Below the pieces are notes generated by a model. The model worked only from the letters and a program-made list of their open reading frames with translations. It was not told the origin of the DNA and did not search any database. Of a stretch of 64,000 nucleotides of DNA, positions 33,726 to 44,545 are shown piece after piece. Numbering within the stretch: the stretch's first letter is position 1; each line of letters opens with the position of its first letter. This DNA comes from Eucalyptus grandis (Eukaryota; Streptophyta; Magnoliopsida; Myrtales; Myrtaceae): assembly GCF_016545825.1 (NCBI RefSeq), contig NC_052614.1, forward strand, positions 39,774,072-39,838,071. The letters run 5' to 3'. A program made the translations under genes and the position numbers.

Positions 33726-35663
33726 AGGGCTTTGAGGATTTATCTGACAACCCACGTTTCATAGTTTACACAATACTATAATTCGTTTTACAAAATAAAG
33801 TTGTCAATACGAAATGTTGAAATGAGGTGAAACTCCGAAGCATGATTCGACAAACAAGACTACAAACCAGATTGGGTATGCTGAAGTCACCGATTATGGT
33901 GTAGACCCCAAGAACAGGACGTTCGACCTAACTATGACGAAATCCTTTTGCAAAAGTCAAAATACTTGCCATGGTAACTCCGGTCTCAATTCTATGTATT
34001 TAACCCAAATCAGTAATTGTCTACTCTTTAGATATTTCTCGAATGACACATACCGAAAGTCCTGAAGAATTTGTGTGAAATGCACTTTATTCCTAAACAT
34101 TTATAAGAAAATGCAATCAAGTCTTCCTAATCAATTAGCATCCGATTCTTCATATGTGTAGTCTAAACATCTCATTCATCCTATATGTTACAATGATTGA
34201 TGACGTAGCCAGAAACTAAAGAATCAAAACTCAAATAACAGCTCTCAATATAGTGGAGTTGATGCAACCATCAAGATAGTGGATATAGTATAATTTCTTG
34301 TAACCGCAAATAGGATTAGAAAGTTATTTCTAGATCTAAATTCAGTGACCGTTTGCATAACCACCAATTGTAGGTTTTAAATACCCAAGTGTATTCTTTG
34401 CTAGGTCCTCCCAAATCAATTATATAACTCAACATTTTTCTGCAGATTTATCTTTATCTTTATCCTTATCTTTAGTTTCCTACCATTTATTTGTAGCACT
34501 ACTAGCAAAAAAATTTCTCATTATTTGTACTTTTAAATTCCTCATCATTTACTTTCCTATCCAAATCAACAAGGGATCATTCGCAACCTTTATTGATTCA
34601 TATAGATTCATTCATAATTTGAAAGGCATTTCATCAATTCGGTGAAACATATCCCTCTTGAAAATTTCCATAATTTCTGCAAGTTATGCAGGGCCAAAAG
34701 CCTAATGCCTTAAAGCACAAATATTAAATCTTCGCATAACTATTATTGGATAGGCTCATTTTATAAGTGACAAAATGCACATGATTAGTCAGTGTCGCAA
34801 AAACACGGAAGCATGTATGTCATTTCCTAAGAATTAATTAATCAAATTTATAGTTATTTTTCAAATCATTGATTCGTTCTCGCTTTAAGGTGATATCGGC
34901 AATCAACATGTCCTTTTTTACCACTATGCTGATGTGTATATAAGTGGAATAAAAAATCTTTGTCACACACACACACCACAAAATGATGGGCAGCCCCAGT
35001 CCAACTAAGGCTAGCACAGTTCGTTCTCGCAAACTCAATATTTGAACCTATCCTCATCTTCTGGTTTCAATTGTTACTCGAATCATTAACCAAAACTCGA
35101 GACATTCTCAATAGATTCAAACTACCAAGATCGAATGTTCTAATTTATCAATCCTAATGAGTTGGGTTGAGCGAAGCTCATGATCCCAATGCAATAGATC
35201 CAATGTTGAATCACATCGACTCAATGTATAATTGGAGAGCATTCAAAGAGTATTAGTAAGTTGAATGGTCATATATTATTTGTTAATTAAGAAAAGGGAG
35301 GTGGGAGAATCGTAGACTTCTTCGTAGGCATATAGAAGTCTCCGTGAGCAGCACTTCGTGTTAAATGAAAGCAACATTCTTTTTTCAAAAAAAATTAAAA
35401 AAAGAGAAGAAGATAATTCTCTGATAGTCTTCCTAAGCCTTTTCTACCAAATACAAATAGCTAGATTTGATGAGTCACAAGCCAATGAATAAAAAGACTT
35501 GTGGAATTTATTTAACTTAAGACATTTTACAAGACCATTTCTTAAGCAAATGAGTACACCATACGATACAACTATAGTCCATTTGCAACTTGAACATATT
35601 GTACAACACAGGATATTCTTTATAGTTAGGGTTTATCATCAAGACGGACATGAAGCATATAAC

Positions 35664-36044
35664 TTACTCACTAAATGGGTATGCTTCATATCGAACCCTG
35701 CAATCTTTAAGTTGAATTTGAGCACCTATGCTGTAGTCGCATGTGTCAATCAGAGCATTTTCGGCCGCCAGGATACAATCGGAGCAATCAGATTGTGTCA
35801 GTGCCCCATTGCACACACCATGACCATAACAAGAGGAGGACTCGGCATAATAATTGTAATTGTTGGTTGCCGTACCATCACTCAAATAATCTAGGACACG
35901 AGCTCTATCAACGACAAACTCATCAAAAGACCAACACTTTTCTCCATTGCATATGTGATAAACCTCTGTTGTATCGGGAGTACATTTCACAAAATTGCAA
36001 GTGGAGAATAGCCCTATGACGAGGAGTTTCACCATTTGTTGCAT
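35664..36044 (-). CDS. Small secreted Gnk2-domain (ginkbilobin-like, DUF26) protein, copy B
   Basis: A 126-codon intronless frame: hydrophobic leader (MVKLLVIGLFSTCN), HICNGEKCW, DEFVVDRARVLDYL, then the signature C-x8-C-x2-C (C, NGALTQSD, C, SD, C), a further Cys in LIDTCDYS, and QLKDCRVRYEAYPF. All family cysteines appear present, so this is the best candidate for a working gene in the array. Predicted to be secreted; single-domain members of the family include antifungal lectin-like proteins (family knowledge). A TATA box lies at 36121-36130 and a 40-bp CT/GA microsatellite at 36204-36243, about 160-200 bp upstream. It pairs head-to-head with the plus-strand copy at 38354. Confidence 0.85.
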   Translation of the reverse strand: MQQMVKLLVIGLFSTCNFVKCTPDTTEVYHICNGEKCWSFDEFVVDRARVLDYLSDGTATNNYNYYAESSSCYGHGVCNGALTQSDCSDCILAAENALIDTCDYSIGAQIQLKDCRVRYEAYPFSE

Positions 36045-36120
36045 GGTGTTCCTAATTTGGCTCTATAACTTTGCTTTTTCTCCTTCTTGTTTTGTTTTCA
36101 ATGAAGCTCGGCTTGCATGG

Positions 36121-36130
36121 TCTATATAAT
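36121..36130 (-). promoter_or_regulatory. TATA box of Gnk2 copy B
   Basis: On the minus strand attatatagaccatgcaagc, equivalent to the TATA of copy A and of the plus-strand copies, about 77-86 bp before the ATG. Confidence 0.6.
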
Positions 36131-36203
36131 TGATGTGCTTCTTATAGGTTTTTCCGCCTAGTTTTTGTTTACAAATTCGGACCTTGCTAAGCATATCTGA
36201 AGG

Positions 36204-36243
<40 letters not shown>
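36204..36243. repeat. CT/GA microsatellite upstream of Gnk2 copy B
   Basis: About 20 CT units. Copy A has a shorter, interrupted run at the matching place (22917-22940). Confidence 0.9.
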
Positions 36244-36249
<6 letters not shown>

Positions 36250-36587
36250 ACAGACAAATTAGTAGACGGACACTCATATCTATAGGTCTTGTATTGAGTG
36301 GATTGAATTTGTCGCTCTCCTCACTTACGACGATTATGTCTTGTTAATTATTGTCCTTGTGTTAGCAAAGCATTGTCATTGAAGTCATCACAATAACTCG
36401 TTCTTTTTCGGCCGGTGTTACAATAAGCGGTGATGTCCGCAATTTGGTTTTTATTGCCCTACTTAACCCAAAAAAAAGAAAAACAAAAAAAGAAAATCTT
36501 CGATAATTACCCTTGCTCCATCGTAAAAGAAAGGAAATTTGTGAACTGATTTTTTTTTTTTTTCCTTTTAACACATGTAATATCATT

Positions 36588-36770
36588 TTTTTTAATATCC
36601 GAACCGCCCAGTATAGCCAGCGGCCGACGACATAAATCTAGGGGTACTAGCACGAGGACCCACCACTCACGACATCTCACTTAAGTCGCGCATTGTGACG
36701 AGTTGGGGAATCGAACCTTGACCTTGCGTGTGGCCAACATTTGATTCCACCAACTCGGCCACCACGGTGG
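36588..36770 (-). mobile_element. tRNA-derived SINE with 13-bp target-site duplication
   Basis: On the minus strand the insert begins ccaccgtggtggccgagttg, giving a pol III box A (tggccgagttgg), and has box B ggttcgattcc about 40 bp later. It continues through a unique body and ends in an A-run (taaaaaaa). It is flanked by atgtaatatcatt at 36575-36587 and 36771-36783. The matching place in unit A (about 23283-23300) reads acatgtaatatcatcattta with no insert, an empty site. Promoter boxes, A tail and long duplication together identify a SINE; its head resembles a tRNA with a long variable part. Confidence 0.9.
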
Positions 36771-37110
36771 ATGTAATATCATTGTTTACTACTTTATTAT
36801 CAAATTGTTAGATCAAAGCATCAACTTGTCGTTAATGTTGAGACCGTCAAGAAAATAACGGGTGATCTATTTTCATGTTACGCAAATTCACAATACGGCA
36901 AGGTCCTTAGAACACCAATTTATAGCAATTATCATGTGATGATGAATTCTTGACCATAAATCGTTGAAATACTAATTTCCTTTTAAAGTGATTGAGGTTG
37001 GCTATTTCTTCGTGCATTTGACTCTTTGCTTGTTGAATTGCAAAATCCCAGCTGTTATCACGCGCTGGCCCGAGAAACATAAAGTTTTTGAGATGCAGGC
37101 ACTTTACTTT

Positions 37111-37549
37111 ATCACAAATTACACACAAAATCATCGATTAGATCGGCTTGTCATTTAAATTGTTCTCTGGCTACTAAGAAAGAAAAAATATATATTATTT
37201 CTTGTCTACCCTAACTACATCTGATTTTGAAGCATTGTTCTCTGAATGGTGCGATTGTTCGACCACTATTAATATTGGAAGATTAGAAGCATGCGCATCA
37301 CCATATTTATAGTTGACTAAGTTTGAATGTATGTGTGATGTGTATAATTTGTACCCCACCAATCAAATCATGGACATTACCATATTTAGTCAGGAACCCC
37401 CCCTGGGTCTCTCAGATTGGTAGATTAGAAACATTCACATCACCATAATTATGTTTAACTAAGTTTAAATGTATATGTGATGTCTTTAAATTGTACCCCA
37501 CCAATTAAAAACATGGACATTATCATATTTAGTCACAAACCCCCATTGG

Positions 37550-37580
<31 letters not shown>

Positions 37581-37720
37581 TCTCTCTCTCTCTCTAGATT
37601 TTATTCTCCACATGATGGAGAGCGCCTTTTCTACTAGATCGACGTGTTGTTTAAACTATTCTCTGGCTACAAATTGTCTTTCTTTCACAGGAGAACAAGG
37701 CCAATGATCGAAGGATTTAT
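37111..37720. repeat. Duplicated spacer between divergent Gnk2 copies
   Basis: tattatttcttgtctaccct and the following 150 bp match 45.12-45.3 kb. Within this region a segment is also duplicated locally: the gattagaagcatgcgcatca block near 37283 returns near 37424, both followed by ttaactaagttt-like sequence and a gtaccccaccaat motif. A CT microsatellite lies at 37552-37596. No gene is seen. Confidence 0.6.
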
Positions 37721-37875
37721 TTTCTTTGGGTTCTGCAGGGCAGTAAAAAAAAAATTATGTATATTCAACGACTCATTTTAACGTTGGCCGAAGGAAAAAA
37801 TGGCTTATTGAAACGACTTCGATGAGAATATTCTGCTTCAAAACAAGGACAATAATCGGCTAGACATAATCGTGG
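37720..37875 (+). repeat. Upstream module of Gnk2 copies (copy 3 of 5)
   Basis: A conserved stretch with a motif like aacgttggccgaaggaaaaa, then cgacttcgatgagaatattc, then aacaaggacaataatcggct. Versions occur on the minus strand at about 23050-23150 and 36363-36460 and on the plus strand at about 40610-40815 and 47245-47430, each time 0.3-0.7 kb upstream of a Gnk2 copy. It may be an old exon or a promoter block; I cannot tell which. Confidence 0.6.
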
Positions 37876-37954
37876 TAGAGAGAGAGAGAGAGACAGATTC
37901 AATACAGGACATATTGATCAGATCAGAGAGGATGTCTGCAAATTTGTCTCTCAC

Positions 37955-37958
<4 letters not shown>

Positions 37959-38004
<46 letters not shown>
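37959..38004. repeat. GA microsatellite
   Basis: About 23 GA units upstream of the plus-strand Gnk2 fragment at 38354, preceded by tttgtctctcacaatgag, which matches the flank of the runs upstream of the minus-strand copies. Confidence 0.9.
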
Positions 38005-38006
<2 letters not shown>

Positions 38007-38353
38007 GATAATTGTTTGGGCCTCCGAGCCAATAATAGCTTTTTCACAAGATTTTTTAAATAATTTGATTTAACCATAAAAGGCTTTTGCCCTTAAGTAA
38101 CTCAGAGAGGTATAATCATTTCTCTCAAAGATGCAGGTAAACTGAAATATAATCTAATCTAAAAGGATCATTAAGACATGCTTAGTAAGATCAGAAAGAG
38201 CCTTTCACTGAATTCATAAACAAAAATTCATCGGACAAAACCCGTAAGAAGAAGCACTTTTATATGAGCTTTGCAAACCAAGCTTAAATGAGGAAAAACT
38301 GAGGAGGAAAAGTAGAGATAGAGAGCCAAATCATGAACATATTGTAGGAGACG

Positions 38354-38440
38354 ATGAAACTACTCGTTATAGGGCTATTTTGCACTTGCAGTATTGTGAA
38401 ATGTACCCTCAATATGAATGAACCTTATGATGCAATTGGT
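38354..38440 (+). pseudogene. Truncated Gnk2-family copy B' (leader only)
   Basis: The frame begins MKLLVIGLFCTCSIVKCTLN, clearly the secretion leader of the Gnk2 copies, with the usual upstream flank (TATA-like ttttatatgagc near 38260). After about 28 codons the similarity ends in unrelated AT-rich sequence, so the Gnk2 domain and its cysteine signature are absent. It forms a head-to-head pair with copy B. Confidence 0.75.
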
Positions 38441-40600
38441 GACATTTTTATTTTCAAAAATAATGTTTTCCATTTCTGCTCTAAAAAACAAAGAAGTATG
38501 CAATTTACTGAGATAATCCAGTGTATGGCATTAGTTCTTTCCTTCAGCATGACATATCTATCTTTTAAGGAAGGTTGGAGAAAATCTTACACAGTGAATC
38601 AGATGTCAAGATTACTGCGATAACACCACATGGACAGAGAAGCAATGATGCTGCGTATGGAGAGTCCACAGAAGACTTTGAGGAGATTTTGTTGTCATTC
38701 AGGCTTCGCTTCTGTAACACATCCTGGTCATTACTCTGAATGTGGACTCGTTGCCAAATCCACATTAGACATTGCATATAGGGAAATGTTAGGTTAATTA
38801 TGAATATTCTTCCCCTTTTGTGTTTAGCACATTTTAGGAAGCATCATACAAAACAAAGGATTTACTATTCTTGCACTTTCGGTTTAGGATTGCATACGTG
38901 GAACATTTTACACTACATTAGATTATATTTTACTTTTATAGTGAGAAGTCCATCTTAGGAAATATACTGGATTCCCGAATAACATTGGTTCGTGTGCTTA
39001 TTTTATTTTCTTTTATACATTAGTTTATTTTAGGAAAAATATATGCACGGACATTCTTTTGGAGCTTTCCTGCAAAAGGGCAATTGATTGAGGGCGAATT
39101 TTTACTTTTCACCCACTGCCCATGGGGTCTAGATACGGCTCACGTTCTTTTCCATTCCGTTATTAATTGCTTGAACATTTATGCATTCACGTGCAGATGC
39201 AAGTTAGAGAATAAAATTGAAAAGATTGCATAAATAGTCTTTTCATATAAAAGAGAAAAAAAATATACTTCCCAGAAGTAAGACTCCAGCACATAATAAA
39301 TTAATGACAGCTCTTAAAACGAAAACAAATTTAATATTTGAAATCAGCAACGAAGTTATTATCGATAGGGTTTGAGAGAACTCATGCTAAGTACAAACAC
39401 TATCTCACAAGAGGGGTCATTTTTGTCCGCTTGGCAATCCATCGCACTCCCTTGGGTATGCCTCAAGAGGGTCAAGACAATTATAACACGGTAGGGTGTG
39501 TTTAGGGTTTCACTCTACAAGTATTGCTATTCTAGGGAAGACTCTTGAGAGATTGAGTGAAATGTATATTGAGTAACAGGGGTGTAATCTCGAGCTTAGG
39601 TGTGAGAGATTTAAGATTGTAATATCAATCATTAACATTTGACTCATCACTGGCTCTTCATATGATAAACAGGCATATATCACCCTCAAACCAAACCACT
39701 TAAATTCTCGTTCATTATTTTTCTCTATTAGCTGCTTATTTCTCAATTGATCACGCGATTGTGTGGATTCCACGATTTTCTTTCTGCAACATAAATAAAG
39801 CTATAGCCACTCGAGAGCTATCTCTGTCCACGTATAGATACACACAACAAGATATAAATATAGTTGGGGGGGAGGATAAATACAGGGAATATACCTTATG
39901 GTTCCTTATACATGCGGTGAATCTAACCAAATCCTCTCATTTGTCAGAAGTGTCTAATCATAAACTTTAGAAAGGTGCTACAAATATAATATGGTAATAT
40001 CCATATTTCTAATTGATGAAATTTAAGTAATAGACATCACCCTACTTTCAAACTTAAATTAAATAAAAATATGGTAATGTCCATGTTTCTAAAACTACCA
40101 ATTAGCTAAAGCGGTTGAAGAATCACACTCTTGAGAGAACAAGGATTCAAAATTAGGTTATTTAGGGTAAAATTAAATAATCCTTCTTCTTTTTTATCTT
40201 TCATAGTACATTGGGAATAACCATCGGCAAGTCGATCTAATCGATGATGTTATCCATATTTTGTGATAAAGCAATTTGTCTACATCTCACAAACTTTATG
40301 TTTCTAAAGCCAGCGTCAGATAGCACTTGAGAATTATCAATCACTTTAGAAGGAAAGAAATATCATTTCAATGATTTTGGTTAAGGATTCGACTCACATA
40401 ATAATTATCATCAATTCATGGTCCAAGGATCTTGTTGTAACGTCAATTCGTGTAACATGAAAACAGATTACCACTTATTTTTTCTTGATGTTCTCAACCT
40501 TAATGACAAATTGACATTTTGATCTGATAATTTGCTAGCAAAGTCGCAAATAATGGTAGTACACGTGTTAAAATGAAAAAAAAAAAAATCAGTTCGCAAA
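38441..40600. other. Intergenic region between Gnk2 remnants
   Basis: No gene is supported. Around 38570-38745 a stretch of better codon character (frame with HSESDVKITAITPHGQRSND) could be a lost exon of an unknown gene, but I recognise no family and it ends in a stop. The remainder is AT-rich. Confidence 0.35.
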
Positions 40601-40609
40601 TATCCTCCC

Positions 40610-40815
40610 TTTTACAGTGCAACGAGGGATGATCGAAGGTTTTATCTTCTTTTTCTTTATTGCGTTATGCAAGGTAACAGATACCAAATTGTGTATATCA
40701 TCACAACTTATTATAATGCTGGCCAGAAAAGAACGAATTATTGTGATGACTTCGATGAGAATATTCTGCTTCAATACAAGGAGAATAATTAACAAGACAT
40801 CATCATAGTAGAGAG
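40610..40815 (+). repeat. Upstream module of Gnk2 copies (copy 4 of 5)
   Basis: atgctggccagaaaagaacg, gatgacttcgatgagaatat and tacaaggagaataattaaca place this in the same family as 37720-37875 and, reverse-complemented, 36363-36460. Confidence 0.6.
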
Positions 40816-40875
40816 CGACTATCCACTTAATACGAGACATATTCCTAAGAATGTATGTCAAATTTGTCCCTCATA

Positions 40876-40879
<4 letters not shown>

Positions 40880-40949
<70 letters not shown>
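40880..40949. repeat. GA microsatellite, 35 units
   Basis: An uninterrupted GA run of 70 bp, the longest in the window, at the position equivalent to the runs upstream of other Gnk2 copies. Confidence 0.95.
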
Positions 40950-40951
<2 letters not shown>

Positions 40952-41467
40952 CCCTCCATGGAATTTATTTTCTGTATTAATTATCAAATTGCGTATCTCA
41001 TGGATAGACAAATAACATGCAGACTATAGAAGTCATTGCCTAAATTTGTGTTTAAACAAATGACACAAATCTTCCCATTTTCTAACTTTGTAACTGAACA
41101 TACGCTCACTACGTGGTCAATAGGATGAGTCCACCTGACATTATCTTTCGCCTTCAAGCCAATAATAGCTTTTGCCCAAGATTTTTTAAATAATTTGATT
41201 TCACCATTTGAGGCTATTGCCCTTTGAGTAACTCAGAGAGTTATAAACGTCTGTCTCATAAATGCAGGTTAAATGAAATATAACCTAATCTAAAATAATT
41301 ATCAAAATATGCTTAGATGGATCCAAAAGAACCTCCCACCGAATTCATAAACAAAAGGTTGGTGGAGAAACCTATGAGAAGAACATCTTTTATATAGACC
41401 ATGCCTACCGAGCTTTATTGAAAGAAAGTTGAGGAAAGTAAAGGCAGAGAGCCAAATCAAGAACACA

Positions 41468-41829
41468 ATGCAACATATGGTGAAACTCCTTTTTATAGTG
41501 CTTTTTTTTCACTTGCAATATGGTCAGATGTACGCCCGATACAACAGTGGTTTATTATATATGCAGCGAAAGATAGTTTAGTCATTCGGGTGGATATGAC
41601 CTTGACAGAGGTTAGTAGTACACCAATCAATGGTTACAATTATCATACCACCTCTGGGGACTGTTACGGTTATGGTGTGTGCAATGGGGTATTGGCACAA
41701 TCCGATTGCCATGATTGCCTCTCGGAAGCTGCACAAATTCTGTTCGACGTATGCGACGTAAGCCTGGGTGCTCAAATTCAACTTAAAGATTGCAAGATTA
41801 GATATGAAGATTATCCATTTCATGAGTAA
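41468..41829 (+). pseudogene. Gnk2-family copy C', frameshifted near the leader
   Basis: The leader starts MQHMVKLLFIVLF at 41468. A T-run (ctttttttt) then carries one extra base relative to copy B and shifts the frame, and stops follow. The middle part of the domain (the DEFVVDRARVLDYL region of copy B) is strongly altered. From 41590 an open frame contains the intact signature C-x8-C-x2-C (C, NGVLAQSD, C, HD, C), DVCDVSLGAQIQL and KDCKIRYEDYPF to TAA at 41827-41829. An in-frame ATG at 41596 would give only a leaderless partial domain, so I call it a pseudogene, though recent enough that its 3' half is nearly undamaged. A TATA sequence ttttatatagaccatgccta lies about 75 bp upstream. Confidence 0.75.
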
Positions 41830-42815
41830 ATTATATACTTCACGTTCGTCTTGTTAAAAAAAAAACTCTAATATAAAGCATATACTTCACATTTGCTATG
41901 TCGTATCTTATGTTGTGCCTTATATTCAAGTTGTAAGCGGCCTACAGCTGTATCCTATTGTGTACTCACATGCTTACAAAATGGTCTAGTAAAACGTCTA
42001 AGTTGAATAAATTGCAGATGTCTTGTCGTTCGCCGGCTTGTGTGTACATCGAATCTAGCTATTTGTGTTTGGTGCAAAGGCTCATCGGAATTATATTTGG
42101 GGAATTTTCATTTTTAAGAGAAAGTTGCTTTTATTTAACATAAGGCACTGCTCACGGTGAGACTTTTATATGCCTGTGGAGAAGTCTTCAATATACCTTT
42201 CTTTTCTTTTTTTCAAATAACAGGTAATATAAGATAAATTTCTAAATAAAGGACTAAAGTGAAACTATTTTCTCAAAAATAGGTCCAAAGTGAAACTTAC
42301 TTTAAGTAAATATCTGAAATGGCCAAGTCAGTCTCAATAAGAGCTTGACTTCGCTAGCCGATTAAATACTCAGGAATGTGATTTTTCTGGTGGCCAGAAC
42401 AAAACACATTTGTCTGAAAAAAAAAGAAAGTGCAAAAAGTGCAATCTCTGAAAGTATAAACAGGCGACTGCTCCCTCTTCTTTCTTCCAAATTTCTGTCT
42501 TTCCCATCCTTGTTTCTTGATTTTCTTCTCTATCTTCCCTTTTCCATGTCTATGTATTTCCATTGCCTGTGCCATTGGAAGATTGGAAGAATGAGTGTCG
42601 ATTCCATTCGCATACTTCTTTTGCGTTTCTCTCTCTATCTCTGTGAACCGGGTTAGGGAAATATGTCAAGATTGGCGAAATTGGATTGAAAATTTTCTAA
42701 CCCATCAACCACCGAAACCAAGCAAAATGTTAGACCACAGCGCATGCACAAAAAGAAAAATAGAGCAAAAAAGGGGCAATTGTGAGGAGAGCTAGATATT
42801 GCAAGAACAAGATAA
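41830..42815. other. Gnk2 3' flank and intergenic sequence
   Basis: 41830-42190 matches, in reverse complement, the 3' flanks of copies A and B (for example the aaatggtct...taaattgca block and agaaagttgcttttatttaac), so the duplication included about 350 bp of 3' flank. 42200-42815 shows no gene; short frames there have no recognised domain. Confidence 0.55.
42807..42815. repeat. 9-bp target-site duplication of long-TIR element (left)
   Basis: ACAAGATAA, repeated at 44149-44157. Nine bases is the length typical of Mutator-like elements. Confidence 0.85.
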
Positions 42816-44148
42816 AGGAGAATTATTTGAAAAGTTCTAAACTTATTATAATTGTGTTAATTCAATTCTAAACATTCTTTTTTTGCTAATTTAATTCTAA
42901 ATATTTTGTAATTGTGTCAATTTAGTACATTCGGTCAAATTTGGCCAACCGAAGCGACATAGACGCTAGCAAGCACCGATTATCCAGTTGACGCTAACAT
43001 AGTAATTTTTAATGATATTTTATTTTTTGAATTTTTGAATTTTATTAATTTTCTTCTTTTTTTCTTTTCTTTTTCTCATCTTCCTCCTTTGACTTCTTCT
43101 CCCGCAATGGCCGACGAGAGTCCAGTGGGGCTCACCGACCATTGGGCGAGAGCCGCAAAGCCCTCGCCGGCCACCGGCGAGGGTTGCCGCCATCACCCAG
43201 CCTTACCCACCCTCGCTAGTGACCTCACCCAGGTCTAGGTGAGGCCTGGAGGTCGCGGGCAAGGTGACTTCACCCAAATTTGGGCGAGGCTAGCTTCGTC
43301 ATGGCCTTGCTACGAGCAAAGTTGACCTCACAATCTGATCACCTTGTAACTACATCAATATGTCTCTAGTGAATGCCCAGACTTAGAAGAAAAGCTTGTA
43401 AGGCACGCCACAATCCGTCTCCTTGAGCCGATCGATCTTGTGTCCTAGACAATCCTCCTAATACTGAGCCTCAAATTGAGCCCGAGCCTTCTCTTCTTTC
43501 TTTAGCAATGCCTCTGTGTTCACCATTGTTTGTTCTTTCCTTCCCCCCGCCTCCCAACTTCACTGCTCTTCCCTCATGATGCTTCGCAAGCGACCAAAAT
43601 ATGGAGCAATGGTTTATTTGTAGATGGCAATGGCCTAGCCCACCATGGCCTCAACAGCCCTGGGCGAAGTCACCTTCACCGACGGCAAGGTGATGACGAG
43701 GCTGGCCTCGCCCAAATTTGGGTAAAGCCGCCTCACCAGCAACCTCCAGGCCTGGCCCAATTCTAGGCGAGGCCCTTGGTAAGGGTGGGTGAGGCTAGGC
43801 GAGGGCTGGAACCCTCACTAGCAGCCAGTGAGGACTTCACAGCCCTCACTCAGTGGCCGGTGAGCCCCATTAGAGCCTCGTCGGCCATTGCAAGGAGAAG
43901 AAGCAAAAGGAAGAAGAATAGAAAAAGAAAAGGAAAGAAAGAAAACTAATAAAATTAATAAAAGAAATCGAAAAAATAAATATATTATTTTAAAAATTGT
44001 CACGCTAGCGTCGGTCAGACAACCAGTGTTCACATGAGCACTAGTTAGCCAAATTTGGGTGGATGCACTGAATTAGCGCAATTACAAAAGATTTAAGACT
44101 GAATTGGCATAATTATAATAGGTTTATGACTTTTTTAGTAATTCTTTC
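42816..44148. mobile_element. Long-TIR non-autonomous Mutator-like element, copy 2
   Basis: 1333 bp flanked by the 9-bp duplication ACAAGATAA. The left end aggagaattatttgaaaagt and the right end reverse-complemented (gaaagaattactaaaaaagt) begin long inverted arms of 250 bp or more. Both pass through a taaacttattataattgtg or taaacctattataattatg stretch, a C/T or G/A tract and a ggccgacgag/ctcgtcggcc block. The centre (about 43090-43900) is G/C-rich with repeated cgcccaaatttgggcgaggc-like palindromes. No transposase is encoded. The 9-bp duplication and long TIRs point to the Mutator superfamily. Confidence 0.85.
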
Positions 44149-44157
44149 ACAAGATAA
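44149..44157. repeat. 9-bp target-site duplication of long-TIR element (right)
   Basis: ACAAGATAA, matching 42807-42815. Confidence 0.85.
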
Positions 44158-44346
44158 GGAGGAGACTTGCGGAGAAGGTGAGATGCCAAGGGGGAGCGAT
44201 GAGACATGGATGTCATTAAGGAAATCTTTTCTAAAATAAAACAAAGAAGACACGATCACCGAAGAAAAAGAAGAGGAGCAAGAGTAGGCGATCAAAGGAA
44301 CTTTACACTTGCCGATTGTTTCAGCTGCTCGATCTAGGGAGGAACA

Positions 44347-44545
44347 ATGGCTGAGTCTCCGACATGTCCCGATGGCGGCGGTCACAAGAGCGGCGAGCAC
44401 AGCCCTTGCTCCGACGTCCGCTAGCAGGACCAGCTTCCTCCCATTTGCCAACGTTAGCCGCATCATGGAGAAGGCCTCCCCCACCAACGGCAAGATCACC
44501 AAGGAGACCGCGCAAAAGTGCACCTCCGACCAACGAGCTTGGATA
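44347..44545 (+). pseudogene. NF-YB (CCAAT-binding factor subunit B) pseudogene, 5' part only
   Basis: From ATG 44347 the frame reads MAESPTCPDGGGHKSGEHSP then CSDVR and a TAG. After a one-base shift it continues LPFANVSRIMEKASPTNGKI, TKETAQKCTSDQ. This is the N-terminus and start of the histone-fold domain of plant NF-YB proteins (LPxANxSRIMKKALPxNGKIxKxxKETVQEC in the family). The rest of the fold is missing; AT-rich repeat sequence follows. G/C-rich codons differ from the surroundings, fitting a copied fragment. Damage: a stop in place of the usual Glu after VR, a frameshift, a short internal deletion and 3' truncation. Confidence 0.78.

Larger units (their letters stand above)
33728..37110. 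repeat. Segmental duplication unit B (Gnk2 gene and flanks)
   Basis: Aligns by eye with unit A (about 20515-24550) from gaggatttatctgacaaccc through the Gnk2 gene to gagatgcaggcac. It differs by a SINE at 36588-36770 (absent in A), absence of the long-TIR element, and an extra segment near 33830-33955. That segment is also seen in the remnant at 52.35-52.5 kb, so A lost it. Confidence 0.85.

Noticed and set aside
36588..36770. Possible tRNA gene because of box A and box B
   Set aside because: No tRNA fold with proper anticodon arm and acceptor pairing was apparent; the A-tail and 13-bp duplication show a SINE.
37477..38077. Open frames rich in Ser-Leu or Arg-Glu repeats
   Set aside because: They are translations of the CT/GA microsatellites.
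38570..38745. Possible exon with good codon character
   Set aside because: No recognised family, ends in a stop, and no matching splice sites or neighbours; mentioned only in the regional entry.
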